Source: Acidobacteriota bacterium (lineage in GTDB: Bacteria; Acidobacteriota; Blastocatellia; Pyrinomonadales; Pyrinomonadaceae). From it: a stretch of 64,000 nucleotides of DNA. This document shows positions 33,899 through 41,837 of this stretch, one piece after another (position 1 is the first letter of the stretch; every line of letters begins with the position of its first letter). The stretch lies in assembly GCA_023436495.1 (NCBI GenBank), contig JAEZIT010000086.1, forward strand, positions 1-64,000. Reading direction: 5' to 3'. A program made the translations under genes and the position numbers. The notes beneath the pieces are model-generated. The model had not been told where the DNA came from and did not search any database. It saw nothing but the letters and a program-made list of their open reading frames with translations.

Positions 33899-34303
33899 AT
33901 GAGCGAACTCTTTCACCCCGACATCCGGGCCTATAATGATGACAAAACGCCTGAGGACCGGGCGATCTGCGAGGTGCTGGCGGGGGAGATCAGCCGCGGG
34001 CTGCCGGAGGCTGAGAGCAAGGTTTGGCATGCCCATCCGGTATGGTTTTTGGACGGGAATCCTATTGTCGGGTACAGCAAATTGAAGGGCGGCGTTCGGC
34101 TGATGTTTTGGAGCGGCGCGAGCTTTGACGAGGACGGTTTGAAGGAGCGGGGCGCCAAGTTCAAGGACGCCTCGATCACTTACAGATCCGTGGATGACAT
34201 CGATAAACAGGGGCTTTCGCGTTGGCTGGAGAAGGCCAGGGACATCCAGTGGGACTATAAAAATATCGTCAAAAGGAAGGGCGTCCTGGAGCGTTTGAAG
34301 TAG
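33899..34303 (+). CDS. DUF1801 family protein
   Basis: A 134-residue protein with the DUF1801 layout: DRAICEVLAGEISRGLPEAESKVWHAHPVWFLDGNPIVGYSKLKGGVRLMFWSG and then RYRSVDDID-type ending (SITYRSVDDIDKQGLSRWLEKA). The family includes YdhG-like iron-chaperone-fold proteins, but biochemical roles are mostly unknown. The ATG at 33899 has CAGGAG 8 bp upstream. Confidence 0.82.
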   Translation: MSELFHPDIRAYNDDKTPEDRAICEVLAGEISRGLPEAESKVWHAHPVWFLDGNPIVGYSKLKGGVRLMFWSGASFDEDGLKERGAKFKDASITYRSVDDIDKQGLSRWLEKARDIQWDYKNIVKRKGVLERLK

Positions 34304-34958
34304 CCCGGCGGTGTTCCCGGCAGGGCGGCCGTTGACGGCGCTGCGGAGGGGCATTGTTCGTCATTCGGCACCGCCTTAGCGGCGCCGGCGCGGGCGGTTA
34401 GTGACATTGCCGCATGATCGATCGGCGCGCTGGCTTACGTCGGCCCCCCAATTGCGGCAAAATCACCCAAGCCCGCGAACCGTCCGACACCGGCCATCTC
34501 AACCATTCCACCCATTCCCTTCACACCCTCCACATCGCCCGAGATCTATAACCTCGATCACGCACGAATGAGCCCGCGATGCCAACCGCCCCACCCGCGC
34601 ACTCCAGATCTATAATTTGAAAAGCGCCGATCATCCACGAGCTGTCCCGCGCCAACGCAATGAAGCCGATCGTGACGAGCAACCGCAGCCCGCGACGCGC
34701 CCTGAAGCCGCTCCTGGATGACGGACTGCTGTCTTCGTCCAAAGAATGTGCCCGCAGCAACCTAACGCTCGGCTTCCCACCCCCTTTCTGTATTTAATTG
34801 TCAATTGAGAACGCGGTTAAGAAATGACTAGCCCGTGTTGCTGGAAACATAACTGACGTTCTCAGATCCCAGTTTCGCAGGCTTGAGGCCGTTCATTGTC
34901 AGAATGACCGATATACAAGTACGGCTAAGTTGCTCAGCACACACAGTTTCAGGCGTCG
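34304..34958. other. About 650 bp without a convincing gene
   Basis: The first half is GC-rich and C-rich on the plus strand; the second half shifts to AT-rich before the next gene. The short minus-strand frame at 34521-34760 has one hydrophobic stretch (LLVTIGFIALA) but no family resemblance and unusual composition; it may be decayed. AGATCTATAA occurs twice (near 34540 and 34605). This looks like decayed sequence at the left border of the accessory region. Confidence 0.4.
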
Positions 34959-34999
34959 AATATTACAATCTTGTAATATTCTCTTCGATCTACTATAAT
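34959..34999 (+). promoter_or_regulatory. Promoter with overlapping perfect palindrome (operator) of the XRE/nucleotidyltransferase pair
   Basis: A perfect inverted repeat occupies 34959-34980: arm AATATTACAA, spacer TC, and the exact complementary arm TTGTAATATT. The -35 element TTGTAA (34971-34976) lies inside the right arm and the -10 TATAAT (34994-34999) follows after exactly 17 bp. Binding of a dimeric regulator here would block RNA polymerase, the usual layout for autoregulated antitoxin operons. A GGAGG site follows at 35006-35010. Confidence 0.8.
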
Positions 35000-35014
35000 C
35001 TTCCCGGAGGCATA

Positions 35015-35701
35015 ATGACCGGGAATCAACTGGCGAAATATCGAAAGCAGAGTAAGCAGACACAGGAGCGGGCGGCCCGGGCGCTCGGCGTTTCGCAGAC
35101 GTATCTTTCTCTGCTGGAAAACGGAAAACGCCCCGTTACGGAAAGGCTGAAGAAGAGGGCCGTGAAGGTTTTCGGCCTGCCGCCGACCAAGGTGCCGGCA
35201 AGGTCCGAGCGTTCTCAGGTACAACCGGTTTCCGACGATCGGCTAGCGGCCGACCTATCCGCGCTCGGCTACATGGGTTTCTCGCACCTTCGTCCGTCAC
35301 GACGCAGGAATCCGGCCGACGTTTTGCTTTCGGCGCTTAATTCCCCGAAACGCGACGCACGCCTCGTCGAGGCCCTGCCCTGGGTCGTTCTTGCCTATCC
35401 CGATATGGAATGGAATTCCCTTGTAAAGACCGCAAAGGCCTACGACCTGCAAAACCGTCTCGGTTTTGTAACGAACGTGGCCCGGCGTCTGGCGGAACTT
35501 CGCGGGGATCGCGAAACGGCCGCTAAATTGAAGTCTCGCGAACGCGATCTCGAACGCTCATTGCTCGCTCGCGAAGACACAATGTGCAACGAAACGATGA
35601 CGAACGCTGAAAGAAAATGGCTGAATACAAATCGATCCGAGGCTGCAAAACACTGGCGCGTTCTAACCAGCCTGACCCCGAAACTTGTCCGATATGCCTA
35701 A
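35015..35701 (+). CDS. XRE-family HTH regulator, probable antitoxin and autorepressor
   Basis: A 228-residue protein. Residues 3-55 are a Cro/CI-type helix-turn-helix (NQLAKYRKQSKQTQERAARALGVSQTYLSLLENGKRPVTERL). The rest (about 70-185) has the pattern SALGYMGFSHLRPSRRRNPADVLLSALNSPKRDARLVEALPWVVLAYPDMEW, seen in antitoxin-like proteins encoded beside nucleotidyltransferases. The ATG at 35015 follows GGAGG; the open frame upstream to 34883 crosses the promoter and is not used. Its end overlaps the nucleotidyltransferase start by 8 bp. The palindrome just upstream is the likely binding site. Confidence 0.85.
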   Translation: MTGNQLAKYRKQSKQTQERAARALGVSQTYLSLLENGKRPVTERLKKRAVKVFGLPPTKVPARSERSQVQPVSDDRLAADLSALGYMGFSHLRPSRRRNPADVLLSALNSPKRDARLVEALPWVVLAYPDMEWNSLVKTAKAYDLQNRLGFVTNVARRLAELRGDRETAAKLKSRERDLERSLLAREDTMCNETMTNAERKWLNTNRSEAAKHWRVLTSLTPKLVRYA

Positions 35702-36233
35702 CCCGATCCCCGAACCCTGGCTTTCGTTTCTGCGAGAGATCGATGCGCTTGTAGAAGGCGAAACCAAACTGCACTGTATCGGCGGTTTTGTCGTGACAGT
35801 TGTTTACGGAGCGGCGCGTAATACATCGGACATCGACACCTTGACCCTCGTTCATCAGCCTCCGGGACTTTTCGATCAGGCGGGAATTGGCTCCCGTTTA
35901 TATGAACAATACGGCCTCTATCTCGATCCGGTCGGCGTAGCAACGCTTCCCGAAAACTACGAAGACCGGCTGGTAGAGAGCTTTTCCGGTACTTTCGACC
36001 GCCTACGCCTTTACACACTAGACCCTTACGACATCGCACTGTCCAAGCTCGAACGCAACGCAGACATCGACCGTCAAGACGTGATCCATCTTGCCCGTAC
36101 AGTACCGTTCGATCTTGAAATTCTGAAACAGCGATACCATCGCGAACTCCGAGTGTACCTCGGCAATCCCGAACGCGAAGACCTGACCCTCAAACTTTGG
36201 ATCGAAATGCTTGATGAAGCGCTATCATACTAG
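35694..36233 (+). CDS. Nucleotidyltransferase-fold protein (DUF6036-like), probable toxin partner
   Basis: A 179-residue protein with a minimal nucleotidyltransferase core: LHCIGGFVVTVVYGAARNTSDIDTLTL supplies the GG motif and the DxD metal site, and a later DPYDIALSKLERNADIDRQDVIHLART gives the helical cap seen in AbiEii/DUF6036 proteins. In type IV-like systems such proteins modify tRNA or other substrates and are controlled by an HTH partner. That role is inferred here from the fold and the overlapping gene pair. The ATG at 35694 overlaps the XRE stop (35701); a TTG at 35685 is an alternative. Confidence 0.8.
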   Translation: MPNPIPEPWLSFLREIDALVEGETKLHCIGGFVVTVVYGAARNTSDIDTLTLVHQPPGLFDQAGIGSRLYEQYGLYLDPVGVATLPENYEDRLVESFSGTFDRLRLYTLDPYDIALSKLERNADIDRQDVIHLARTVPFDLEILKQRYHRELRVYLGNPEREDLTLKLWIEMLDEALSY

Positions 36234-36239
36234 CACCCC

Positions 36240-36341
36240 GGCGGCACCTTCGACCGGGATGGCTGGACGTTGGCGGCGAACCCCAAACAATCGAACCGGA
36301 TCCTGAACACCCACACCGAGATCATGAAAGGGCTGGGATGA
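36240..36341 (+). pseudogene. C-terminal remnant of a D-amino-acid-oxidase-like FAD oxidoreductase, copy A
   Basis: Thirty-three codons plus stop, in frame, encode GGTFDRDGWTLAANPKQSNR then ILNTHTEIMKG. The sequence matches the C-terminal end of DAO-family FAD oxidoreductases (the GGT-x(4)-W region). There is no start or FAD-binding half. A second copy with about 82% nucleotide identity lies at 38055-38260, on the other side of the TIMP-like gene. It begins 7 bp after the nucleotidyltransferase stop. Confidence 0.7.
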
Positions 36342-36511
36342 ACCGAAAATCGCACGATCGAAGGCCTCAGTTTTACTGCTCATTGCCGCTGCCTTTAGGC
36401 AACGGATTCAAGTTATCTCAGAAGGGTGCGGCTTTACGCGAAATTTGTAGCATATCAAGCAGGAAAGCGGTATTTTTGTCAAAAGATCATAACTAATTTG
36501 GAGTTTCCCAT

Positions 36512-38044
36512 ATGTCAAACAGACTGCTGATGATTTCGATGTGCGTCGTTTTCGGGTTGTTGGCGTTTAGCTCGCAAGTGTGGGCTTGTACGTGCTCTGC
36601 AAAGCCCACCGTTCTTGATGCGTTTGAAAATTCAAATCTGGTGATCACCACGCGACTGGTATCTGTCGATAAGATCCGCGAAAAAGAGCGGGAGTACGAT
36701 GTTGGCTATATCCGCTCAGTCACGATGATCGTTGATAAAGTGTATAAAGGCGACGTTAAGCCCGGAACGGAACTGAAATTCGCTCAAGGCGGTGGCGCCG
36801 ATTGCATTTGGACCTACGACGAGAAGTGGATCGGGGGAAAATTTCTTTTTTATCTTCAGACACCGACGATCGGCCCGACTTTCGGAGAGGGAATGAATTC
36901 CGCGACTAGCTTTCCTAGAGAGGGGGGAGCTATCAGCGTTCCGATGTATCATCCGATAACCTGTGGCAGATCGAAGGGGCTCAAGGGTGCTTGGGATGAC
37001 CTTGCCTATCTGGAGAATCTCGCGAAAGTGAAGGGAAAGACGCGACTCTCCGGGACTTTTCAACGCTGGTTCAAGGCCGAATTTGACGGGAGCGACATTA
37101 ATATCCAAATAGTTGGGAAAAGCAAGACTTTCGTCGCAAAAACCAACAAAGACGGATTCTTCGAGATTTACGATCTCCCGCCCGGTGACTACGTGGCGCA
37201 GATCGCAGTGCCTGTCGGCTGGAAGATCAACGATTATATGGTAGGACAGACCTCCACTGGCTTCGACGAATGGGACCCGGCCGCGAAGCGCAAGAGTGCG
37301 AACGAGATACCAATTCGCATTGCGGAAGGCCGCCACGCCAATCTCGATCTAATTTTCGACATCGACACCGCCATTAAAGGACGCGTGCTGTCGCCTGCCG
37401 GAAAACCGATGAAAGGTGTTTGCGTGATGGCGGTGTCAACCGAATTGAAAGAAGGCGACCATCGGGGCCAATCCGGCTGTACCAATGAGAAGGGAGAATT
37501 TGTGGTCGACGAGATGAGGCCGGGGAATTATCGATTGGTGGCGAATTATGATGGCCAAATGGATGCCGATGAACCATTCGGAATGGTTTTTTATCCAGGG
37601 GTGACGGATCGTGCGAACGCTGGGATCATCGCGGTCGAGGCAGGAAAATATGTGACCGGTCGGGTAATTAAGATCCCGCAAACTATCGAACTTGTGACGT
37701 TTAAAGGTAAGTTTCTTTACGCGGACGGTAAACCGGTGGTGGGCGAATGGGTGAAGTTCGTCCCCGATGACCCGAAGCGTTACGACGAAATGAGCCAGAA
37801 GGCGGATGCGGCTGGCAATTTCATATTTAGGGTGCCTAAGGGGGCGACGGGCAAAATATCTGGCGATATGTACACGTACGTTGGAAGGTTCAAGAACTGC
37901 CCGAAACTTGAAGAATTAATAAGAGCCACAGGCAAGACGTTCATCATCGCCAAAAGTAACGTGGTGGACGTAAACAGCCTCGAACCCTCCCAACTGGTCA
38001 AGCTTTCGTTTCCGTTTCCATCCTGCGAAAAGGCGAAGGAATAA
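36512..38044 (+). CDS. Secreted protein with TIMP/NTR-like N-terminal domain and carboxypeptidase-regulatory-like repeats
   Basis: A 510-residue exported protein. The signal peptide (LLMISMCVVFGLLAFSSQVWA) ends just before CTCSAKPTVLDAFENSNLVITTRLVSV, the start of a TIMP-like domain with a terminal Cys-x-Cys. Residues about 175-240 form a first carboxypeptidase-regulatory-like domain (LSGTFQRWFKAEFDGS ... FFEIYDLPPGDYVAQIAVP) and about 280-345 a second (AIKGRVLSPAGKPMKGVCVMAV ... GNYRLVANYDG); a third is likely at 380-455. No enzyme motif is seen. A GGAG site precedes the ATG. It is bracketed by two remnants of the same oxidoreductase gene. Confidence 0.75.
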   Translation: MSNRLLMISMCVVFGLLAFSSQVWACTCSAKPTVLDAFENSNLVITTRLVSVDKIREKEREYDVGYIRSVTMIVDKVYKGDVKPGTELKFAQGGGADCIWTYDEKWIGGKFLFYLQTPTIGPTFGEGMNSATSFPREGGAISVPMYHPITCGRSKGLKGAWDDLAYLENLAKVKGKTRLSGTFQRWFKAEFDGSDINIQIVGKSKTFVAKTNKDGFFEIYDLPPGDYVAQIAVPVGWKINDYMVGQTSTGFDEWDPAAKRKSANEIPIRIAEGRHANLDLIFDIDTAIKGRVLSPAGKPMKGVCVMAVSTELKEGDHRGQSGCTNEKGEFVVDEMRPGNYRLVANYDGQMDADEPFGMVFYPGVTDRANAGIIAVEAGKYVTGRVIKIPQTIELVTFKGKFLYADGKPVVGEWVKFVPDDPKRYDEMSQKADAAGNFIFRVPKGATGKISGDMYTYVGRFKNCPKLEELIRATGKTFIIAKSNVVDVNSLEPSQLVKLSFPFPSCEKAKE

Positions 38045-38054
38045 TGAGAAGCCG

Positions 38055-38260
38055 ATCCCGGACCGGGACAATTGGAAGTGCTGCTGCCGCAGCCCGAGAT
38101 CGATTACGGCTACATCGGCCCCGGCCACATGTTCCCCCGCTCGGACGGGATCCTCGTCGGCGGCACGTTCGACCGCGACGACTGGTCGCCGGCGGCGAAC
38201 CCGGAACAGTCCGACCGGATACTGAACACCCACACCGAGATCATGAAAGGGGTGAATTAA
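38055..38260 (+). pseudogene. C-terminal remnant of a D-amino-acid-oxidase-like FAD oxidoreductase, copy B
   Basis: An open stretch without a proper start encodes GQLEVLLPQPEIDYGYIGPG, then HMFPRSDGILVGGTFDRDDW, then the end ILNTHTEIMKGVN and a stop. The MFPR-DGI-GGTF run is the signature of the C-terminal FAD/substrate region of DAO-family enzymes; the whole N-terminal Rossmann part is missing. The last 100 bp match copy A at 36240-36341. It starts about 10 bp after the stop of the TIMP-like gene. Confidence 0.78.
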
Positions 38261-38616
38261 ACCGCGCCCGTCTCGGTCCGATGACCGCTGGTGATTCCGT
38301 GTTCGATTCTCAATTGGGAAGGCAGCCGGGTGAAGAGTTGATCAGCCCGGGTAGCCAGAATCATAATTGACGCCTCCGGAGTCATAATTTCGTAGGTTTA
38401 ACCCCGTTCGTTTGTTCTTGTTGTCCGCCAATCCAATTAAGTGTATAAAGGAGCTGTTGGCTTTTCCGAACTCCTGAAACTAAGAATAGTTGAAAGCGGC
38501 TTTAACCATCGCTTCGCCTTGTCAGGTCCGGTCGATCAGGCTCCTAGATTTGGGCCTGTGGTGGCAGGAATGGTAGGGCTTAATCAAATAAATCGGCATC
38601 AATCGCTATCAAAACA
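38261..38616. other. About 350 bp intergenic at the left edge of the restriction-modification island
   Basis: No coding frame is supported. Composition changes here from GC-rich to AT-richer, which continues to about 43.2 kb. The part before 38617 should hold the promoter for the ParB-like operon; I see no strong -35/-10 pair. A GAAAAAGGA stretch overlaps the start codon region. Confidence 0.4.
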
Positions 38617-39696
38617 ATGAAAAAGGAAATCTTTATTGAGGTCCCTATTGAGAAGCTTCAGCTCGACCCTGATAACCCCCGCCTACCGGAGAAGTACAGA
38701 AAGGCCGAGACTAACGAGGTCTTGAACTGGATGCTTACAGATGCGACGTTGATTGAGTTGATGGCGTCGATAGCGGAGAATGGATTCTTCCCGGGGGAAC
38801 CAATTATTGTAATCCCTGAAAAGGACAAATTTATTGTTATCGAGGGTAACAGGCGCCTCGCTGCCTTGTTGTTGCTAAAATCCCCGGAGATAGCGGAAAC
38901 GTACAGTTCTACGGTCCGAGAACTTGCCTCCACGGCCTCAGAGAGAGGAACATTGCCAAAAGACATCTGGGTTTACGTAGTCGATCGTCGGGAAGAAGTG
39001 GCTAACTATCTAGCTTTTCGTCACGTCTCAGGTGTAAAGCAGTGGCCTGTGATATCGAAAGCACGGTACCTTGCTCACATATATAGGTCTAGATCTGAGA
39101 CGGGGCCTGTAACTTACAAAGAACTAGCAAAGGAAATAGGTAGCCGCTCTACTTATGTTCGACGCTTGCTCGCAGGTTATACCGCATTCGAGCATATCCA
39201 GCACCAAGGATATTATGGAATTCAAGGTCTGGATGAAGAATCGTTTGACTTAACTCTGATAACAGATGCGCTTACAATGCACTCCAATATTGCCAAGTTT
39301 GCCGGCGTAAACATCAATCAGGAACCTCCGCTTCGAGACTTCGACCCAGACCGATTTAGGGAGCTAACCTTTTGGCTTTACCAAAAACTTGAAGACGGGC
39401 GTACTCGAGTCGGGGATAACCGAAGGCTTCGAATATTAAACCAGGTTCTTGGAAGTCGTTCTTCGGCGGAGGCCTTTCTAGAAGGTGCCACCCTCGACGA
39501 GGCAAACAAATTGACTGGCGAAACTCTCTCATCAATCGGGATTTTATTGCGAAGTAGCGAAAACAGTCTCAAAAGCGCTTTAACACTTACCAAGCGGTTA
39601 AATGAGGACGATTTCAAAGGCGAATCCGAATCGATTTTCAGACTTCTTTCTGGTATCGAGAACGTAGTTAATGAATTAAGAGAAGTTTTCGCCTGA
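38617..39696 (+). CDS. ParB/Srx-fold (ParB N-terminal domain-like) protein
   Basis: A 359-residue protein. Residues about 5-125 carry the ParB/sulfiredoxin-like nuclease domain: VPIEKLQLDPDNPRLPEKYR, LIELMASIAENGFFPGEPIIVIPE and the signature IVIEGNRRLAALLLLKSPE. The middle has TYKELAKEIGSRSTYVRRLLAGY, a possible helix-turn-helix like that of ParB, and the C-terminal part is helical. There is no ParA partner, so chromosome partitioning is unlikely. Proteins with this fold occur in defence and DNA-modification loci, sometimes with CTPase or nuclease activity. It lies 5 bp before the next gene and is probably the first gene of a two-gene operon in the restriction island. Confidence 0.8.
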   Translation: MKKEIFIEVPIEKLQLDPDNPRLPEKYRKAETNEVLNWMLTDATLIELMASIAENGFFPGEPIIVIPEKDKFIVIEGNRRLAALLLLKSPEIAETYSSTVRELASTASERGTLPKDIWVYVVDRREEVANYLAFRHVSGVKQWPVISKARYLAHIYRSRSETGPVTYKELAKEIGSRSTYVRRLLAGYTAFEHIQHQGYYGIQGLDEESFDLTLITDALTMHSNIAKFAGVNINQEPPLRDFDPDRFRELTFWLYQKLEDGRTRVGDNRRLRILNQVLGSRSSAEAFLEGATLDEANKLTGETLSSIGILLRSSENSLKSALTLTKRLNEDDFKGESESIFRLLSGIENVVNELREVFA

Positions 39697-39701
39697 ATCG
39701 C

Positions 39702-40751
39702 ATGTGTCTCGTAAACCTAAAGAAACTTAAGTTTCCAGACTCTTCAGCTGATATCAATCACTGGGCAGACGTGATTGAGTTCTACTGTCTCCTTTCAAGA
39801 GACGGTGTTATAACTATCGCCGACGTCGTAGACCGCATAATCGATGCTCGCGGCGGAGACGTGTCGGCCGCCGCAGAAGATGTACTAGAAATTGAGGACC
39901 TTGAAGAACTAGAGCACTCCCTCGCTGTGGACGGGGACGAAGATTTATCAACATCCACCGATGGAGCTAAAAGAGACGAGATAGAATCAAGAGTGAAGGG
40001 CTATTTCGAGTTTCTACAATCCCGCGCTATCTTGTATGCAAACAGTTACCCTTTTCAAATAGATGGAGGTCGGATCTTTGTCAAGAAGGTTACTTCGAGC
40101 GAGATTTACTTGTATGTCGCCCTTTTGGTTTCCTCACTGTTATTATTTGTTGAGAAGAAGTGGGTACATTCTCTCGGGCATAAGTTCGAACACCTTTGCG
40201 GTCCGGCATTTGAAACCTTATTACCAACTGGTGCCCACGCACATTTGTTCGGCGCCGGTGCAAATAATGGTGGCATTTTCAACGGAACCTTCTTTCAAAA
40301 GGTTGCAAAACTGGCAGAATTGTTGAATCTAAATACAAAACCTAAGTTTAATAAAGACGCAGTTTCGCCGCATAATGTAGGTGATGGTGGCCTCGATTGG
40401 GTAGGTTTTTACGACTTCAAGGACACGGAGAGTTTTTTGCCGATTTTCTTCGGGCAGTGCGCGTGTGGTGAGGATTGGGTTACAAAGCAGTTCGACGCGC
40501 ATCCGGATAAGTGGAAGAATTACATTGATTTCGAAAATAGTTATCTCTCATACCACTTCATTCCAAGAAGCATAAGATCCCAATTAGGTAAGTGGGCTGA
40601 CCCGCTAGATTTATACAATGTAGTAATAATTGATCGACTTAGGTTAATCAAACTCTTACAAAACCGCAGAAGCTTAGCTGATGAACTGCTGACAATTTAC
40701 ATCGATCTTTTTGAACGGCTAGATATTGAAAAGATCGATCCATTTACGTAA
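39702..40751 (+). CDS. Unknown protein of the restriction island, possible degenerate PD-(D/E)xK nuclease
   Basis: A 349-residue protein I cannot assign to a named family. The N-terminal 60 residues look helical (ADVIEFYCLLSRDGVITIADVVDRIID), followed by a very acidic stretch (EIEDLEELEHSLAVDGDEDL). The most telling part is GDGGLDWVGFYDF (Asp 228, Asp 232) followed by LPIFFGQCACGEDW (Gln 252), which has the spacing of a restriction-endonuclease core (G-D-x-G-x-D ... hydrophobic-x-Q-x-x) with the usual Lys missing. It is in a tight pair with the ParB-like gene (5 bp) and 111 bp before the methyltransferase. A nuclease role is an inference. Confidence 0.5.
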   Translation: MCLVNLKKLKFPDSSADINHWADVIEFYCLLSRDGVITIADVVDRIIDARGGDVSAAAEDVLEIEDLEELEHSLAVDGDEDLSTSTDGAKRDEIESRVKGYFEFLQSRAILYANSYPFQIDGGRIFVKKVTSSEIYLYVALLVSSLLLFVEKKWVHSLGHKFEHLCGPAFETLLPTGAHAHLFGAGANNGGIFNGTFFQKVAKLAELLNLNTKPKFNKDAVSPHNVGDGGLDWVGFYDFKDTESFLPIFFGQCACGEDWVTKQFDAHPDKWKNYIDFENSYLSYHFIPRSIRSQLGKWADPLDLYNVVIIDRLRLIKLLQNRRSLADELLTIYIDLFERLDIEKIDPFT

Positions 40752-40862
40752 ATATTCAGGAGCTCCATTATGCGGCAACTATTACTCTGCAATAGTGGTT
40801 TTTCGAGAAAACTTGCACCAATTGTCCGCTTTATTATTTCAGCTTGAAGCATTTATAATAAT

Positions 40863-41837
40863 ATGGAATCAGAACGCCCCATTATTATGGATACTCCCGA
40901 ACCGTTTCGAGTCGCCTCCTTCTTCTCTGGCATTGGCGGATTTGATCTCGGATTTCAGCAAGCAGGCGCTCAGATTGTCTTTCAATGCGAGAAAGACGCG
41001 TACTGTCAACGTGTCCTCAGAAAACATTGGCCTGACGTAACGTTGGCTACCGATATCGAATATGTATGGCCGAATGATATTGGTTATGCCAATATTTGGT
41101 GCGCCGGGTTTCCGTGTCAGGATCTTTCATTAGCGAATCAGGGAAAGCGTAAGGGATTGGAGGGAAGCAGAAGTGGACTTTTCAATAAATTTGCGGAACT
41201 TGTCGGAATTGAACGACCCAGTTGGGTTGTACTCGAAAACGTACCCGGATTACTTAATAGCAACGGTGGACGCGATTTCAAACATGTCATCCAAACATTG
41301 GATGACCTCGGGTATTTCGTGGCGTGGCGAGTTCTCGACGCAAAGTATTTCGGAACACCCCAGCGTCGCCGTCGAGTCTTCATTGTCGCAAGTTATAAAA
41401 ACGACGGCGCCGCCAGAGTCCTTTTTGACGAGTCAATATCTAGAGAAATGGTTGCAAAGGGCAGAGTACCACGGGAGAAATCTACCGTTGGATCTGCGCG
41501 AGGCTTTCGAGAAGCAGATTTGTACTCTGTCCAACATGCCACAATCGGACGAAAACCAAGTGCAGGACCACAAGCGAAAGGGTACAGGAACGACGGAGAA
41601 ACATACACTCTCGACTCCCGAGGGAGCGCAGACGTTGTTTGTGCGCCGAATGTTGGCTTCCGAGTACGAGACACTCCAGGGGTTTCCGGAGAATTGGACT
41701 CTCGTCGAATGAGAGCCTTAGGTAATGCTGTGTGCGTTCATGTTGTCCGCTGGATAGCCCAGGGTATTCGGCAAGTGATTGTAGAGCAATCCCGTGCGCC
41801 TCGGCAAGAAATGACATATGGCAGTTTCGGTCGCTGA
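40863..41837 (+). CDS. DNA (cytosine-5) methyltransferase, likely carrying two compensating frameshifts
   Basis: A 324-residue 5mC methyltransferase. AdoMet motif I is ASFFSGIGGFDLGF, the catalytic motif IV is CAGFPCQDLSLAN (Cys 85), motif VI is VVLENVPGLL and motif VIII is GTPQRRRRVFIVAS. Near the C-terminus AKGYRNDGETYTLDSRGSADVV and motif X MRALGNAVCVHVVRWIAQGI are in frame. Between them motif IX is absent from this frame, but the +1 frame encodes it clearly (RRMLASEYETLQGFPENWT, about 41645-41700). So about 60 bp appear to be read in the wrong frame. The start may be the ATG at 40887, since TATAAT at 40854-40859 lies just before 40863. The stop overlaps the NotI-like gene by 20 bp. Confidence 0.88.
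   Translation: MESERPIIMDTPEPFRVASFFSGIGGFDLGFQQAGAQIVFQCEKDAYCQRVLRKHWPDVTLATDIEYVWPNDIGYANIWCAGFPCQDLSLANQGKRKGLEGSRSGLFNKFAELVGIERPSWVVLENVPGLLNSNGGRDFKHVIQTLDDLGYFVAWRVLDAKYFGTPQRRRRVFIVASYKNDGAARVLFDESISREMVAKGRVPREKSTVGSARGFREADLYSVQHATIGRKPSAGPQAKGYRNDGETYTLDSRGSADVVCAPNVGFRVRDTPGVSGELDSRRMRALGNAVCVHVVRWIAQGIRQVIVEQSRAPRQEMTYGSFGR

Noticed and set aside
34521..34760. Minus-strand frame of 79 codons
   Set aside because: One short hydrophobic run only, no ribosome site and no family resemblance; described as decayed intergenic sequence.
38617..39696. Plasmid or chromosome partition gene parB
   Set aside because: No parA partner, no parS-like sites and a restriction-island context; the ParB fold is better read as a defence or nuclease-type protein.
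41173..41712. Plus-strand frame of 179 codons inside the methyltransferase gene
   Set aside because: Only its last 25 codons carry real methyltransferase sequence (motif IX); the rest is out-of-frame translation, so it is treated as a sign of frameshift and not as a gene.
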